A stretch of DNA of 64,000 nucleotides from Massilia agri (GTDB lineage: Bacteria; Pseudomonadota; Gammaproteobacteria; Burkholderiales; Burkholderiaceae_D). Shown piece after piece: positions 25,458 to 34,405 of the stretch (positions are counted from its first letter, which is position 1; every line of letters begins with the position of its first letter). Location of the stretch: NCBI RefSeq assembly GCF_024753255.1, contig NZ_JANUHA010000003.1, positions 124,001 to 188,000 on the forward strand. Direction: 5' to 3'. A program made the translations under genes and the position numbers. The notes under the pieces are model-generated. The model was not told where the DNA came from, searched no databases, and saw only the letters and a list, made by a program, of their open reading frames with translations.

Positions 25458-26732
25458 TTACTTCATCCAGACAGCGTAGTTGCTTCCCGAGGTCTGCAGC
25501 GTCCAGCCGGCGCCCGGGCTCCAGCTGTTCGGGCCGATCTTCATCGCCAGCTGGCGCGTGCTGCCGGTGATGATGGCGGCGTACAGTCCCTGGGTGGCGG
25601 CCTGGATCGCGACCGGCGAGGTGGAATGCACGCCCGCGGTCCGGCGCGCCTGCATCAGCGCACTGATCGCCGCCTTCAGGTTCCAGTTGTAGATGTGCGG
25701 GTAGTAGACCGTCGGGATGCCCGGATGGCTCAGGATGTAGGCATAACCCTGCATCACCGCGCCGCAGGGCACCGGCCAGTGGTTCTGGCCGACGCCGCAA
25801 CTCTCCGAAGGGCCGGTGTCATGGTTGTCGACGAAGGTCACCGCCATTGCCGGCCACCAGCCGAGGGCGCCCTGCGGCTTGCCGGAAGAATCGCGCAGGC
25901 GCCAGTAGTTGCCGTTTGCCAGTGCGTCGTTGAGCAGGCCCTTCGTCGTGAAGTCGAAGGCGCCGCAGCTGTTGCCGGTACCGTTAATCCAGTTCATGAT
26001 CTGCTGGCGGTGGGAATCGATGTTGTTCAGGTCGAGGTCGGTCCACAGCTCGCCCACGCAGAACTGGGCGCCGAAGGCATTCGCGTACTGCCCGGCATAC
26101 TGGGCGCCGAAGCCCTTCACGTAATCGAAGCGCAGCCCGCTGAAGCCGACCGGCTTGATGGTGTAGTTGAGCCAGTTGATGATGCCGTTCTGGGTCTCGC
26201 CGACGTTCGTATGGTCGATGTCGCGGCCGGCATTGAAGCCGGAGCCGGTATCGCCGTTCCCCAGCCCGCAGTTGCACTCGTCGTTATTGGCGATCGTGTA
26301 GCGCGTCCAGTTCGGATTGGTGAAATCGGACCAGCCGGTCGAGCCGACACGGTGGTTGACGACGACGTCGGCAATCGCCCGGATGCCGCTGTTGGTGAAG
26401 GCGCGCACCACATTGGTCAACTCGGCCGAGCTGCCGTAGCTGGAGCTGAGATTGTTCAGCTGGCGCGGCAGGTAGCCTTCCCTGGCCGCCGAGTCCGACG
26501 AGGGCGGCAACCACACATGGCTGAAGCCCATCGCCTTCAGGTCGGCCACGTTGCCGGCCAGGGTGTTGTACCAGTTCGGATTGCTGTATCCCGCCGAATT
26601 CCAGTGGAAGCCCTGGAGCACGACGGCGGAACTGTTGCCGGCCTGGGCTGGCGGGGTGGCGGCGCCGGCATGGGCCGACAGCATCAGGATACCCGATGCG
26701 AGCAAGGCTGTAACGCTGACTTTCTTCTTCAT
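25458..26732 (-). CDS. Secreted alpha-amylase (GH13)
   Basis: A 424-residue protein with a signal peptide (cleavage near AHAGA-A, about residue 24). The (beta/alpha)8 barrel carries the GH13 regions: region I DVVVNH (122-127), region II GLRFDYVKG with the nucleophile D203, region III E228 in VGELW as acid/base, and region IV FVDNHD with D305. Extra cysteines (DECNCG) and the HIYNWN segment resemble maltooligosaccharide-forming amylases. A short beta-sandwich C domain closes the protein, and no starch-binding module follows. It cleaves alpha-1,4 bonds in extracellular starch. Its upstream region holds two related palindromes. Confidence 0.93.
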   Translation of the reverse strand: MKKKVSVTALLASGILMLSAHAGAATPPAQAGNSSAVVLQGFHWNSAGYSNPNWYNTLAGNVADLKAMGFSHVWLPPSSDSAAREGYLPRQLNNLSSSYGSSAELTNVVRAFTNSGIRAIADVVVNHRVGSTGWSDFTNPNWTRYTIANNDECNCGLGNGDTGSGFNAGRDIDHTNVGETQNGIINWLNYTIKPVGFSGLRFDYVKGFGAQYAGQYANAFGAQFCVGELWTDLDLNNIDSHRQQIMNWINGTGNSCGAFDFTTKGLLNDALANGNYWRLRDSSGKPQGALGWWPAMAVTFVDNHDTGPSESCGVGQNHWPVPCGAVMQGYAYILSHPGIPTVYYPHIYNWNLKAAISALMQARRTAGVHSTSPVAIQAATQGLYAAIITGSTRQLAMKIGPNSWSPGAGWTLQTSGSNYAVWMK

Positions 26733-26805
26733 GTCTCCTCCGAATAATTGTTACGGATTGGTGTTTTCAGAAAGCGGTAACAACGGTCAATCACCATGCA
26801 AAACA

Positions 26806-26820
26806 GGTAGTTTAACTACC
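26806..26820. promoter_or_regulatory. Palindromic operator-like site upstream of amylase
   Basis: Perfect inverted repeat GGTAGTTTAACTACC, 73 bp upstream of the amylase start. A related 15-mer lies at 26904-26918. This looks like a dimeric-repressor (LacI-type) operator, by inference. Confidence 0.5.
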
Positions 26821-26903
26821 ATCACCAACGCACATACATGGAAATGACCCGAAAGATTCTCTGCCTGGTCAGATCGGGTGTCAATTGAATTCTGAACGCT
26901 TTT

Positions 26904-26918
26904 TGTAGTTTTGCTACC
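26904..26918. promoter_or_regulatory. Second, imperfect copy of the palindromic site
   Basis: TGTAGTTTTGCTACC matches the first site at 12 of 15 positions and is 98 bp from it. The spacing could allow looping, or the second site could be chance. Confidence 0.35.
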
Positions 26919-26922
26919 CACG

Positions 26923-26956
26923 AAAAAAAAGCGGCGAGCGCTTACGCACCCGCCGC
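26923..26956 (-). terminator. Rho-independent terminator of RND efflux operon
   Basis: Read on the minus strand, stem GCGGCG/CGCCGC is followed by eight T residues, about 30 bp past the stop of the outer membrane factor gene. It ends the efflux operon before the amylase promoter region. Confidence 0.75.
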
Positions 26957-26987
26957 AAAGGGCAAACAAGGCCTGGAGAGGTAAAGC

Positions 26988-28475
26988 TTAGTTCTGTGCG
27001 ACCGCCTGTCCGCCGATACGGCCGGCCTCCCATCCGCCGCCGAGTGCGCGGATCAGCGCCACGGTCGTCACCGCACGGTTGCCGCGCAGCTGGACAGCCG
27101 TGCGTTCGACCGCCGCCAGGTTGCGCTGGGCGTCCAGCAGCTCGAGGTAGCTGGAGCGGCCGGCGTCGTAGAGCTTCTGCGCCAGGTCGGCCGAACGGCG
27201 CGCCGAGACCAGGGCGGAATCGATCTCGCCGGCCTGGCCCGACAGGATGCGCAGGCCGGCCAGGTTGTCCTCGACCTCGGCGAAGGCGCTCAGGACGCTC
27301 TGGCGGTAGGTCCCGACCGATTCTTCCAGCACGGCTTCGCTGCGCTCGACGTTGGCGCGGTTGCGGCCGCCGTCGATGATGGGCATCGAGGTCAGGAGAC
27401 CCAGCACCCAGGAGCGGCTGCTCCACCTGAACACGTCCGAGAAGGCGCCGCCCACCCCGCCGCCGGCCGCACTGATGGTCAGTGCCGGGAACATGGCGCC
27501 GCGCGCCACGCCGATGCGGGCGTTCGACGCTTCCATCGCACGCTGGGCGGCGACGATGTCCGGACGGCGCTCCAGCAGCGAGGACGGCAGGCCGGCCGGA
27601 ATGGTCGGCAATGCGGTCGCGTCCAGCAGCGGGCTGCGGCCGGCCACGTAGTTCGACGCCGGCTTGCCCAGCAGGACCGCGAGCGCGTGTTCCGCGGTGG
27701 CGCGCTGGCGCTGCAGGCCGATGGCCTCGGCGCGGGCGGTCGACAGCTCGGTGCGGGCGCGGGACAGGTCGAATTCGCCGATGTCGCCCAGGTCGAAGCG
27801 GCGCTGGTTGACGTTGACGCTTTCCTCGCGCAGCTGCACGGTGCGGGCCACGGTATCCAGCTCGGCGTCCAGGGCGCGCAGGCGGAAGTAGGTCTGCGCC
27901 ACGTCGGCCTGCAGGGCCAGCAGCACCGAGCGGTAGTTCGCCTCGGAGGTCGCCGCATCGCTGCGCGCCGCCGACACACCCGCCGCCACGCGGCCGAACA
28001 GGTCGACCTCGTAGCTGGCGGTGAGCTGGGCGTTATAGCTCGTCACCGGCTGCATCGGCGTGCCCTGCGGCAGGCCGGACTCCAGCGCCGAGGAACGGGC
28101 GCGCTGGGCGCCAATGCCGACACCGATCTGCGGCACGCGGTCGGCTGCGGCGATGCCGGCGATCGCCCTCGCCTGCTTGACGCGGGCGGCGGCCACCGAC
28201 AGATTCGCGTTGTTGGCGCTGGCCTCATCGATCAGGGCGGTGAGCGCCGGATCGTTGAAGGCGAGCCACCACTGGCCGCGCGGCTGCGCTTCGGCCGGCT
28301 GGGCCGGTTTCCAGCGCGCGCCGTCGACGCCTTCCACCTCGTTCGCAGGCGTCTGGGATTCACGGAAGGCGGTCGGCGTTTCCACCGCCGGTTGTTTGAA
28401 CTCCGGGGTGGCGCAGGCCGTCAGCAGCAGGGCTGCCAGCAGGGGCGCCACGCCCTTTGCGATCATGCTTTTCAT
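26988..28475 (-). CDS. RND efflux outer membrane factor (NodT/OprM family)
   Basis: A 495-residue lipoprotein with the signal LAALLLTAC. It has the TolC-like pair of repeats: WWLAFNDPALTALIDEA and its internal counterpart, long coiled-coil helices rich in Ala/Arg, and the typical SYEVDLFGRV and RRPDIVAAQRAME motifs. It forms the trimeric outer membrane channel of a tripartite pump. It starts 1 bp after the stop of the RND permease gene, so it is the last gene of an adaptor-permease-channel operon. The substrates are unknown. A terminator follows. Confidence 0.94.
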   Translation of the reverse strand: MKSMIAKGVAPLLAALLLTACATPEFKQPAVETPTAFRESQTPANEVEGVDGARWKPAQPAEAQPRGQWWLAFNDPALTALIDEASANNANLSVAAARVKQARAIAGIAAADRVPQIGVGIGAQRARSSALESGLPQGTPMQPVTSYNAQLTASYEVDLFGRVAAGVSAARSDAATSEANYRSVLLALQADVAQTYFRLRALDAELDTVARTVQLREESVNVNQRRFDLGDIGEFDLSRARTELSTARAEAIGLQRQRATAEHALAVLLGKPASNYVAGRSPLLDATALPTIPAGLPSSLLERRPDIVAAQRAMEASNARIGVARGAMFPALTISAAGGGVGGAFSDVFRWSSRSWVLGLLTSMPIIDGGRNRANVERSEAVLEESVGTYRQSVLSAFAEVEDNLAGLRILSGQAGEIDSALVSARRSADLAQKLYDAGRSSYLELLDAQRNLAAVERTAVQLRGNRAVTTVALIRALGGGWEAGRIGGQAVAQN

Positions 28476-28476
28476 C

Positions 28477-31400
28477 TCAATGCACTCCTTCCAGGCTCGG
28501 CGCCTTGTGGGCGACGGCCGGGGCTTTTTTCTCGAAACGCTTGGCGAACGTGCGCAGCAGGACGTAGAACAGCGGCGTCAGGAACAGGCCGAAGAAGGTC
28601 ACGCCCAGCATGCCGGCGAACACCGCGACGCCCATGGCATGGCGCATCTCGGCGCCGGCGCCGGTCGAGAACACCAGCGGCACCACACCCATGATGAAGG
28701 CGATCGAGGTCATCAGGATCGGACGCAGGCGCAGACGCGATGCTTCCAGTGCGGCCTCGAACACGCTGCGGCCGTGGTCTTCCAGTTCCCTCGCGAATTC
28801 CACGATCAGGATCGCATTCTTCGATGCCAGCCCCACCAGCACGAACAGGGCGATCTGGGTGAAGATGTTGTTGTCGCCGCCGGAGAGCTTGACGCCGATG
28901 AGGGCGCACAGGATCGACATCGGCACGATCAGGATCACCGCCAGCGGCAGGGTCCAGCTCTCGTACTGGGCGGCCAGCACCAGGAACACCAGCAGCACGC
29001 ACAGCGGGAACACGTAGACCATGGTGTTACCGGCCAGGATCTCCTGGTAGGTCAGCTCGGTCCATTCATAGGCGATCCCTTTCGGCAGGGTCTCCTTGGC
29101 CAGCTGCTCCATGATGGCCTGGGCCTGGCCCGAGGACACGCCCGGCGCCGCGCCGCCGTTGATGTCGGCCGCCACGTAGTTGTTGTAGCGCTGGACGCGG
29201 TCCGGGCCATAGCTGTCCTTCACCTGCATCAGCGACGACAGCGGAATCATCTCGCCCTTGTCGTTGCGGACCTTCAGCTGCGCGATCTGCTCCGGCTGCG
29301 AGCGGAACTGCGCATCGGCCTGCACACGCACCTGGTAGGTGCGGCCGAACTGGTTGAAGTCGTTCACGTACAGCGAGCCCAGGTTCACCTGCAGGGTCTG
29401 GTAGATGGTCGCCAGCGGCACCCCCAGCTGCTTGGCCTTCACGCGGTCCACGTCCGCGAACAGCTGCGGCACGTTGATCTGGTAGCTCGAGAAGACGCCC
29501 GCCAGCTGCGGGGTGCCCCAGGCCTTGGCCTGCAGCGCCTGCGTGGCTTTATACAGCTCGTCGTAACCGAGGTTACCGCGGTCTTCCAGCATCAGCTTGA
29601 AGCCGCCGGTGGTGCCCAGGCCGTTCACCGGAGGCGGCGGCAGCACCATCACGAAGGCGTCTTCCACCGCGCCCATGCGCTTGTTGATTTCGGCGGCGAT
29701 CGCTTCGGCGCTCTGCTCGGGCTTGCCCTTGCGCTCGCTGAAGGGCTTCAGGCCCGTGAACACGATGCCGGCGTTCGGCGCATTGGTGAAGCCGTTGATC
29801 GACAGGCCCGGGAAGGCGATCGAGGATTCCACGCCAGGGATTTCCTTGGCGATGCTCGACATCTTGCGGATCACCTCATCGGTGCGGTCCAGCGAGGCGG
29901 CATCCGGCAGCTGGGCGAAGCCGATCAGGTAGCCCTTGTCCTGGGCCGGCACGAAGCCCGGCGGCACGACCTTGAACATGAAGACCGCGGCCACGCCCAG
30001 CACCAGGTAGACGCCCAGGGTCGCCGTCTTGCGGCGCAGGACGGTCTTCACGCCGCCTTCGTAGCGGTGCGAGGCACGGCCGAAGAAGCGGTTGAAGGCG
30101 GCGAAGAAGCGGCCCAGCACCTTGTCCATGGCGCGGGTCAGCGCGTCCTTCGGCGCATCGTGCGCTTTCAGGAGCGCGGCCGACATGGCCGGGGCCAGGG
30201 TCAGCGAGACGAAGGCCGAGATCACGGTCGAGATCGCGATGGTCAGTGCGAACTGGCGGTAGAACTGGCCGGTCAGGCCGGACACGAAGGCGATCGGCAC
30301 GAACACGGCGCACAGCACCAGGGCGATCGCGATGATCGGACCCGAGACTTCCTTCATGGCCTGGATGGTCGCGTCATGCGGCGACAGGCCATTCGTGATG
30401 TTTCGCTCGACGTTCTCCACCACCACGATGGCGTCGTCGACCACGATACCGATGGCCAGCACGAGGCCGAACAGCGACAGGGTGTTGATCGAGAAGCCGA
30501 ACATCAGCATCACGGCAAAGGTGCCGACGACGGACACCGGCACCGCCAGCAGCGGAATGATCGAGGCGCGCCAGGTCTGCAGGAACACGATCACGACCAG
30601 GGCCACCAGCACCACGGCTTCCAGCAGGGTCTTGATGACGGAGTCGATCGACTCGCGCACGAACTGGGTCGGGTCGTAGACGATGCTGTACTCGACGCCT
30701 TCCGGGAAGTCCTTCGACAGCTCTTCCATCTTGGCGCGCACGTCGGCGGACAGCTGCAGCGCGTTGGCGTTGGGCGCCTCGAAGATCGGGATCGCCACCG
30801 CCGACTTGTTGTTCAGCAGCGAGCGCAGCGCGTAGGAGCTGGAGCCCATCTCCAGGCGCGCCACGTCCTTCAGGCGCGTGACGGCGCCGTCCTCGTTGGC
30901 CTTGACCACGATGTCGCCGAATTCCTCGACGCTCGACAGGCGGCCCTGGGTGTTGACGGTCAGCTGGAACTCCGCGTCCTTGGCGGGGCCCTGGCCGATG
31001 ACACCGGCCGCGACCTGCACGTTCTGCTCGCGGATGGCGGAGACGACGTCGCCCGCGGTCAGGTTGCGCGCCGCGACCTTCTGCGGGTCGAGCCAGACGC
31101 GCATGGCGTAGTCGCCCGAGCCGAACAGCTGGACTTCGCCCATGCCGTTCAGGCGCGCCAGCTGGTCCTTGATGTTCAGCACCGCGTAGTTGCGCAGGTA
31201 GAGGTCATCGTAGCGGCCATCCGGCGAATTCAGGTGCACCACCATGGTCAGGTTGGGCGAGCTCTTGACGGTGGTGACGCCGATCTGGCGCACCTCCTCG
31301 GGCAGGCGCGGCAGCGCGCGCTGCACCCGGTTCTGCACCTGGCTCTCGGCGCGGTCGATGTCGGTGCCGATCGCGAAGGTCAGGGTCAGGGCCAGGGCGC

Positions 31401-31662
31401 CATCCGAGGTGTTTTGCGAAGACATGTAGAGCATGTCCTCGATGCCGTTGATCTGCTCTTCCAGCGGCGCGGCCACGGTTTCGGCGATCACCTTCGGATT
31501 GGCGCCAGGGTACTGGGCGCGCACCACCACCGAGGGCGGCACCACTTCCGGGTACTCGGACACCGGCAGCTTGAAGATCGAGATCAGGCCGCCCACGAAG
31601 ACGATCACCGACAGCACGACCGCGAAGATCGGCTTGTCGACGAAGAAGCGGGAAAAGTTCAT
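28477..31662 (-). CDS. RND efflux permease (HAE-1, AcrB/MexB-like)
   Basis: A 1061-residue protein, close to AcrB (1049). It has twelve membrane helices with two large periplasmic loops. The HAE-1 signature GLVLAIGIVVDDAIVVVENVERN carries the two adjacent aspartates of the proton relay in helix 4. The start is MNFSRFFVDKPIFAVVLSV and the N-terminal NxxxxFP-type region is intact. It exports hydrophobic or amphiphilic compounds using the proton gradient. It lies 4 bp downstream of the adaptor gene and 1 bp before the channel gene. Nothing suggests truncation. Confidence 0.95.
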   Translation of the reverse strand: MNFSRFFVDKPIFAVVLSVIVFVGGLISIFKLPVSEYPEVVPPSVVVRAQYPGANPKVIAETVAAPLEEQINGIEDMLYMSSQNTSDGALALTLTFAIGTDIDRAESQVQNRVQRALPRLPEEVRQIGVTTVKSSPNLTMVVHLNSPDGRYDDLYLRNYAVLNIKDQLARLNGMGEVQLFGSGDYAMRVWLDPQKVAARNLTAGDVVSAIREQNVQVAAGVIGQGPAKDAEFQLTVNTQGRLSSVEEFGDIVVKANEDGAVTRLKDVARLEMGSSSYALRSLLNNKSAVAIPIFEAPNANALQLSADVRAKMEELSKDFPEGVEYSIVYDPTQFVRESIDSVIKTLLEAVVLVALVVIVFLQTWRASIIPLLAVPVSVVGTFAVMLMFGFSINTLSLFGLVLAIGIVVDDAIVVVENVERNITNGLSPHDATIQAMKEVSGPIIAIALVLCAVFVPIAFVSGLTGQFYRQFALTIAISTVISAFVSLTLAPAMSAALLKAHDAPKDALTRAMDKVLGRFFAAFNRFFGRASHRYEGGVKTVLRRKTATLGVYLVLGVAAVFMFKVVPPGFVPAQDKGYLIGFAQLPDAASLDRTDEVIRKMSSIAKEIPGVESSIAFPGLSINGFTNAPNAGIVFTGLKPFSERKGKPEQSAEAIAAEINKRMGAVEDAFVMVLPPPPVNGLGTTGGFKLMLEDRGNLGYDELYKATQALQAKAWGTPQLAGVFSSYQINVPQLFADVDRVKAKQLGVPLATIYQTLQVNLGSLYVNDFNQFGRTYQVRVQADAQFRSQPEQIAQLKVRNDKGEMIPLSSLMQVKDSYGPDRVQRYNNYVAADINGGAAPGVSSGQAQAIMEQLAKETLPKGIAYEWTELTYQEILAGNTMVYVFPLCVLLVFLVLAAQYESWTLPLAVILIVPMSILCALIGVKLSGGDNNIFTQIALFVLVGLASKNAILIVEFARELEDHGRSVFEAALEASRLRLRPILMTSIAFIMGVVPLVFSTGAGAEMRHAMGVAVFAGMLGVTFFGLFLTPLFYVLLRTFAKRFEKKAPAVAHKAPSLEGVH

Positions 31663-31666
31663 GGGA

Positions 31667-32884
31667 TTACTCCTTCGTATTCAGGGCGACTTGCGTGCCG
31701 GTCTTCTTATCGGCGGCGGCAGCGGTCGCGGCGGCATCCATCGGCACGATCTGCGCGGTGACCGGGGAGCCCGGGCGCACACGCTGCAGGCCGTTGACGA
31801 CGATCTTCTCGCCGGGTTTCAGGCCGGTGCGCACCACGCGCAGGCCGTCGACCACCGGGCCCAGGGTGACGGGACGGTACTCGGCCTTGCTGTCGGCGCC
31901 GACCACGACCACGTACTTGCGGCTCTGGTCGGTGCCGACGGCGCGGTCATTGATCAGGACCGCCTTGTTGGCCACGCCGCTGCCGATCTGCACGCGGGCG
32001 AACAGGCCCGGCGCCAGGGTGCGGTCCGGGTTGTCCAGGGTGGCGCGCATGCGCACGCTGCCGGTGTTGGCGTCGAGCTGGTTGTCGACGAATTCCAGCT
32101 TGCCTTCGTGCGGGAAGCCTTCTTCACCGGTCAGGCCGACTTTCACGGTGGCCCCTTGGGCCCGCTGGGCGCGGCTGCCGACGCGCAGGTAGGTCTGCTC
32201 GTCGCCGTCGAAGCTGGCATAGATGCGGTCGAGCGACACCACCGAGGTGAGCACGGCGCTGGCGTCGACCAGGTTGCCGAGGGTGATTTCGGCTTTCGAC
32301 ACGCGGCCGTCGATCGGCGCGGTGATGCGGGTATAGGAGAGGTTCAGGCGCGCTGCCTCGGATTGGGCTTGGGCGGCACGGGCGGCGGCGTCGAGTTCCT
32401 TCTGGACGCTGGCACGCTCGTCGAACTCGCGCTGGGCGATGGCTTTATCGGCCAGCAGGCGCTCGGCGCGCTGCAGTTCGAGACGGGCCAGGTCGGCCTT
32501 CGCGCGCGCTGCGGCGGCGGCGGCGGCGGCGCGGTCGGCTTCGGCCTGGTAGGGGCGCGGGTCGATCACGAACAGCACGTCGCCCTTCTTCACTTCGGCG
32601 CCCGGCTTGAAGTTCACGGCCGTGATGTAGCCACTCACGCGCGGACGGATCTCGACCACCTCGACCGCTTCCAGGCGGCCCGAGAATTCCTGGGTCTCGG
32701 CGACCGGCTTTTCGACGACGATCGCCGCCGACACCGGCGGGCCGGCCTGCGCCGCGGCCGCTGCCGGTTCATCCTTGCTGTTGGCGTCGGCGCAGCCGTT
32801 CAGGACCGCCCCTGCCAGGCCCGCGGCCGCAAGCAGGCCCACGAGCGTTTTCACTGTGCCCATCCGTCCTTGTTGGTTTTTCAT
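31667..32884 (-). CDS. RND efflux periplasmic adaptor (AcrA/MexA-like)
   Basis: A 405-residue membrane fusion protein. The ATG at 32884 was chosen (AAGG seven bases upstream) over an in-frame TTG two codons earlier. The signal ends in VLNGC, predicting a lipoprotein. The lipoyl halves flank an alanine-rich coiled-coil hairpin (about 115-175), and the beta-barrel and membrane-proximal domains follow (YTRITAPIDGRVSKAEITLGN). It joins the permease to the outer membrane channel. First gene of the operon. No local TetR gene is present; the LysR at 34.4 kb is the nearest candidate regulator. Confidence 0.93.
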   Translation of the reverse strand: MKNQQGRMGTVKTLVGLLAAAGLAGAVLNGCADANSKDEPAAAAAQAGPPVSAAIVVEKPVAETQEFSGRLEAVEVVEIRPRVSGYITAVNFKPGAEVKKGDVLFVIDPRPYQAEADRAAAAAAAARAKADLARLELQRAERLLADKAIAQREFDERASVQKELDAAARAAQAQSEAARLNLSYTRITAPIDGRVSKAEITLGNLVDASAVLTSVVSLDRIYASFDGDEQTYLRVGSRAQRAQGATVKVGLTGEEGFPHEGKLEFVDNQLDANTGSVRMRATLDNPDRTLAPGLFARVQIGSGVANKAVLINDRAVGTDQSRKYVVVVGADSKAEYRPVTLGPVVDGLRVVRTGLKPGEKIVVNGLQRVRPGSPVTAQIVPMDAAATAAAADKKTGTQVALNTKE

Positions 32885-33220
32885 GATCAACCTTTCTTAT
32901 TGAGGAGACAAAACAATCCCTATCGCAGCCGGGACGAAGCCGGATGCGAGGAAAAAAGAGGGCCTCTCCACGCTTCAGGCGTGGATGACCGATTCCGAGT
33001 GAATTAGGAGCGGAGCGGGCCGCTCAGGGCGCAAGCGTCAACAACGCATGGTGCGCGGGTGGCCAGGCGGGCTGGCGAAACAGGCATGCATCATGGCTCA
33101 CCTTTCTTGAAAAGCTCCCTCACGGCGCTATTCGCGGCGAATTTTGGGAAAAACAGGGCCTCCCCGCGCCACGTGGCACGGTATTCGGGAGACTGCGGAT
33201 GTCGTGTTACTGCTGGCGGC
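32885..33220. other. 336-bp non-coding stretch upstream of efflux operon
   Basis: No ORF here has coding character. It contains the hairpin at 32952-32984, which probably ends the hydrolase transcript. The promoter of the efflux operon should lie between that hairpin and 32884, but no clear -35/-10 pair or operator could be assigned by eye. Confidence 0.45.
32952..32984 (-). terminator. Terminator-like hairpin upstream of efflux operon
   Basis: On the minus strand, stem CCACGC/GCGTGG (32968-32984) is followed by a small GAGG-c-CCTC stem and a run of six T residues. It would end transcription of the 71-residue/hydrolase unit. Confidence 0.4.
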
Positions 33221-34063
33221 TTACCGGTCCAGTGCGGACAGGAAGATGGCGATTTCCCCCAACGCGTGCACCTTGCAGGCGCAGTCGTTGCGTCCGCCCG
33301 GCTCCGCCAGGGGCGCCGGCGGCATGCGCCGCACGGTGGTTCTTACGCCGGCGTTGATCAGTTTTGCGCCGTATTGTTCGGCCTCGTCGCACAATGGGTC
33401 GTCCTCGGCGGAGAGGATCAGGGCCGGCGGCAGGTTCTTCAGCCGGGTCGAGCGCAGCGGCGAGGCATACGGGTGGGCACGGTCCGCGGCATGCGGCAGG
33501 TAACCACGGTAGGCTTCGGCGCAGACGTTCGTCACTTTCTCGCGTTCCGGGCATTCGTTCATCTGGCGCATCGAGCAGGTCGACAGGCCCGGGTCGAGCA
33601 TCGGCATGATCAGGATCTGGCCGGCCAGCTTCGGGGCCGCGCGGTCGCGCGCCATCAGGGCGCAGACTGCCGCCAGGTTGGCGCCGGCCTCGATGCCCGC
33701 CACCACCAGCTTCTTGCCGGACCAGCCCAGCTTGGCCTTGTGCTTGGTTGCCCACAGCACCACGGCATGGGCGTCTTCCACCGCCGCCGGGAAGGGCTTG
33801 ACGGTGGCCAGCGTATAGTTCGAAGCCAGTACCGCGCGGCTCGTGTCGCACTGGGCCAGGTAGCGCAGGAATTCGTCCGCTTCCTGCAGGTCGCCCGCGA
33901 CGAAGCCGCCGCCGTGGAAGAACACCACCAGGGTGTCGCGCTTGGCCGGCGCGCCGGCGCCGCTTCCCAGGTAGAGGCGCGCCGCCAGCGGGCCTTCGGC
34001 GCCGCCGACCTCGAGCTCGCGCACGTCGACAGCAAGCTGCACCTCGTCGAGCACCGCGCTCAT
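33221..34063 (-). CDS. Alpha/beta-hydrolase (HSL/acetyl esterase fold) lacking the catalytic serine
   Basis: A 280-residue protein of the hormone-sensitive lipase family by overall pattern: FFHGGGFVAGD oxyanion motif (HGGGF at 50-54) and LSAEDDPLCDE, which keeps the family aspartate (D222). The nucleophile elbow, normally GDSAG, reads GIEAG, so glutamate E125 replaces serine. The C-terminal HGF histidine is also missing; that stretch is PLAEPGGRNDCACK. The codons were read directly from the DNA. It therefore probably does not hydrolyse esters by the usual triad. Its ATG overlaps the stop of the upstream 71-residue gene. Confidence 0.8.
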   Translation of the reverse strand: MSAVLDEVQLAVDVRELEVGGAEGPLAARLYLGSGAGAPAKRDTLVVFFHGGGFVAGDLQEADEFLRYLAQCDTSRAVLASNYTLATVKPFPAAVEDAHAVVLWATKHKAKLGWSGKKLVVAGIEAGANLAAVCALMARDRAAPKLAGQILIMPMLDPGLSTCSMRQMNECPEREKVTNVCAEAYRGYLPHAADRAHPYASPLRSTRLKNLPPALILSAEDDPLCDEAEQYGAKLINAGVRTTVRRMPPAPLAEPGGRNDCACKVHALGEIAIFLSALDR

Positions 34064-34275
34064 CGTGCGCCTCCTTCAGGCAGGGCGGCCCAGCGGCTGT
34101 CGACCTCGTCGACGCAGGCTTCGCTGCCCAGTTCCACTTGCATCGAGAGCGCCTTCAGGCCGCGCGCTTCCGCGCCGGCAGCCTGCGAATAGGCGTCGGT
34201 CCCCAGCAGGCCTGCCAGCGCTACCCCGCTCAGGGCGACTGCTACCGTGGTGAAGATTCCATCCCGAATGCTCAT
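34060..34275 (-). CDS. Small membrane or secreted protein coupled to hydrolase-fold gene
   Basis: A 71-residue protein with one hydrophobic segment (about residues 8-27, FTTVAVALSGVALAGLLG), which may be a signal or a membrane anchor. It is followed by a short soluble tail with one cysteine (SEACVDEVDSRW). No family is recognised. Its stop overlaps the start of the hydrolase-fold gene by 4 bp. It begins 130 bp from the divergent LysR gene, so the two small-unit genes may be LysR targets. An anchor or partner for the hydrolase-fold protein is a guess from coupling. Confidence 0.65.
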   Translation of the reverse strand: MSIRDGIFTTVAVALSGVALAGLLGTDAYSQAAGAEARGLKALSMQVELGSEACVDEVDSRWAALPEGGAR

Positions 34276-34362
34276 GACCTGCTCCGTGTGTGTTTACTTT
34301 TTGTTGCGATGCACACACTATAGACTTCATCTACAATCAGATAAAGATGTCAATATCGAATT

Positions 34363-34386
34363 GATTGTTCAGAAGGCTGAACAATC
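34363..34386. promoter_or_regulatory. Perfect 10-bp inverted repeat before LysR gene
   Basis: GATTGTTCAG-AAGG-CTGAACAATC lies 19 bp upstream of the LysR ATG. It may be the LysR autoregulatory site or a 5'-UTR hairpin. The arms match perfectly, but the function is inferred. Confidence 0.5.
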
Positions 34387-34405
34387 ACGAAAAAGGGAGT
34401 CCACC

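Noticed and set aside
28060..31761. A 1233-residue plus-strand open frame opposite the RND permease
   Set aside because: It is antisense to a complete AcrB-like gene; its translation is His/Arg/Gln-rich low-complexity text typical of shadow frames.
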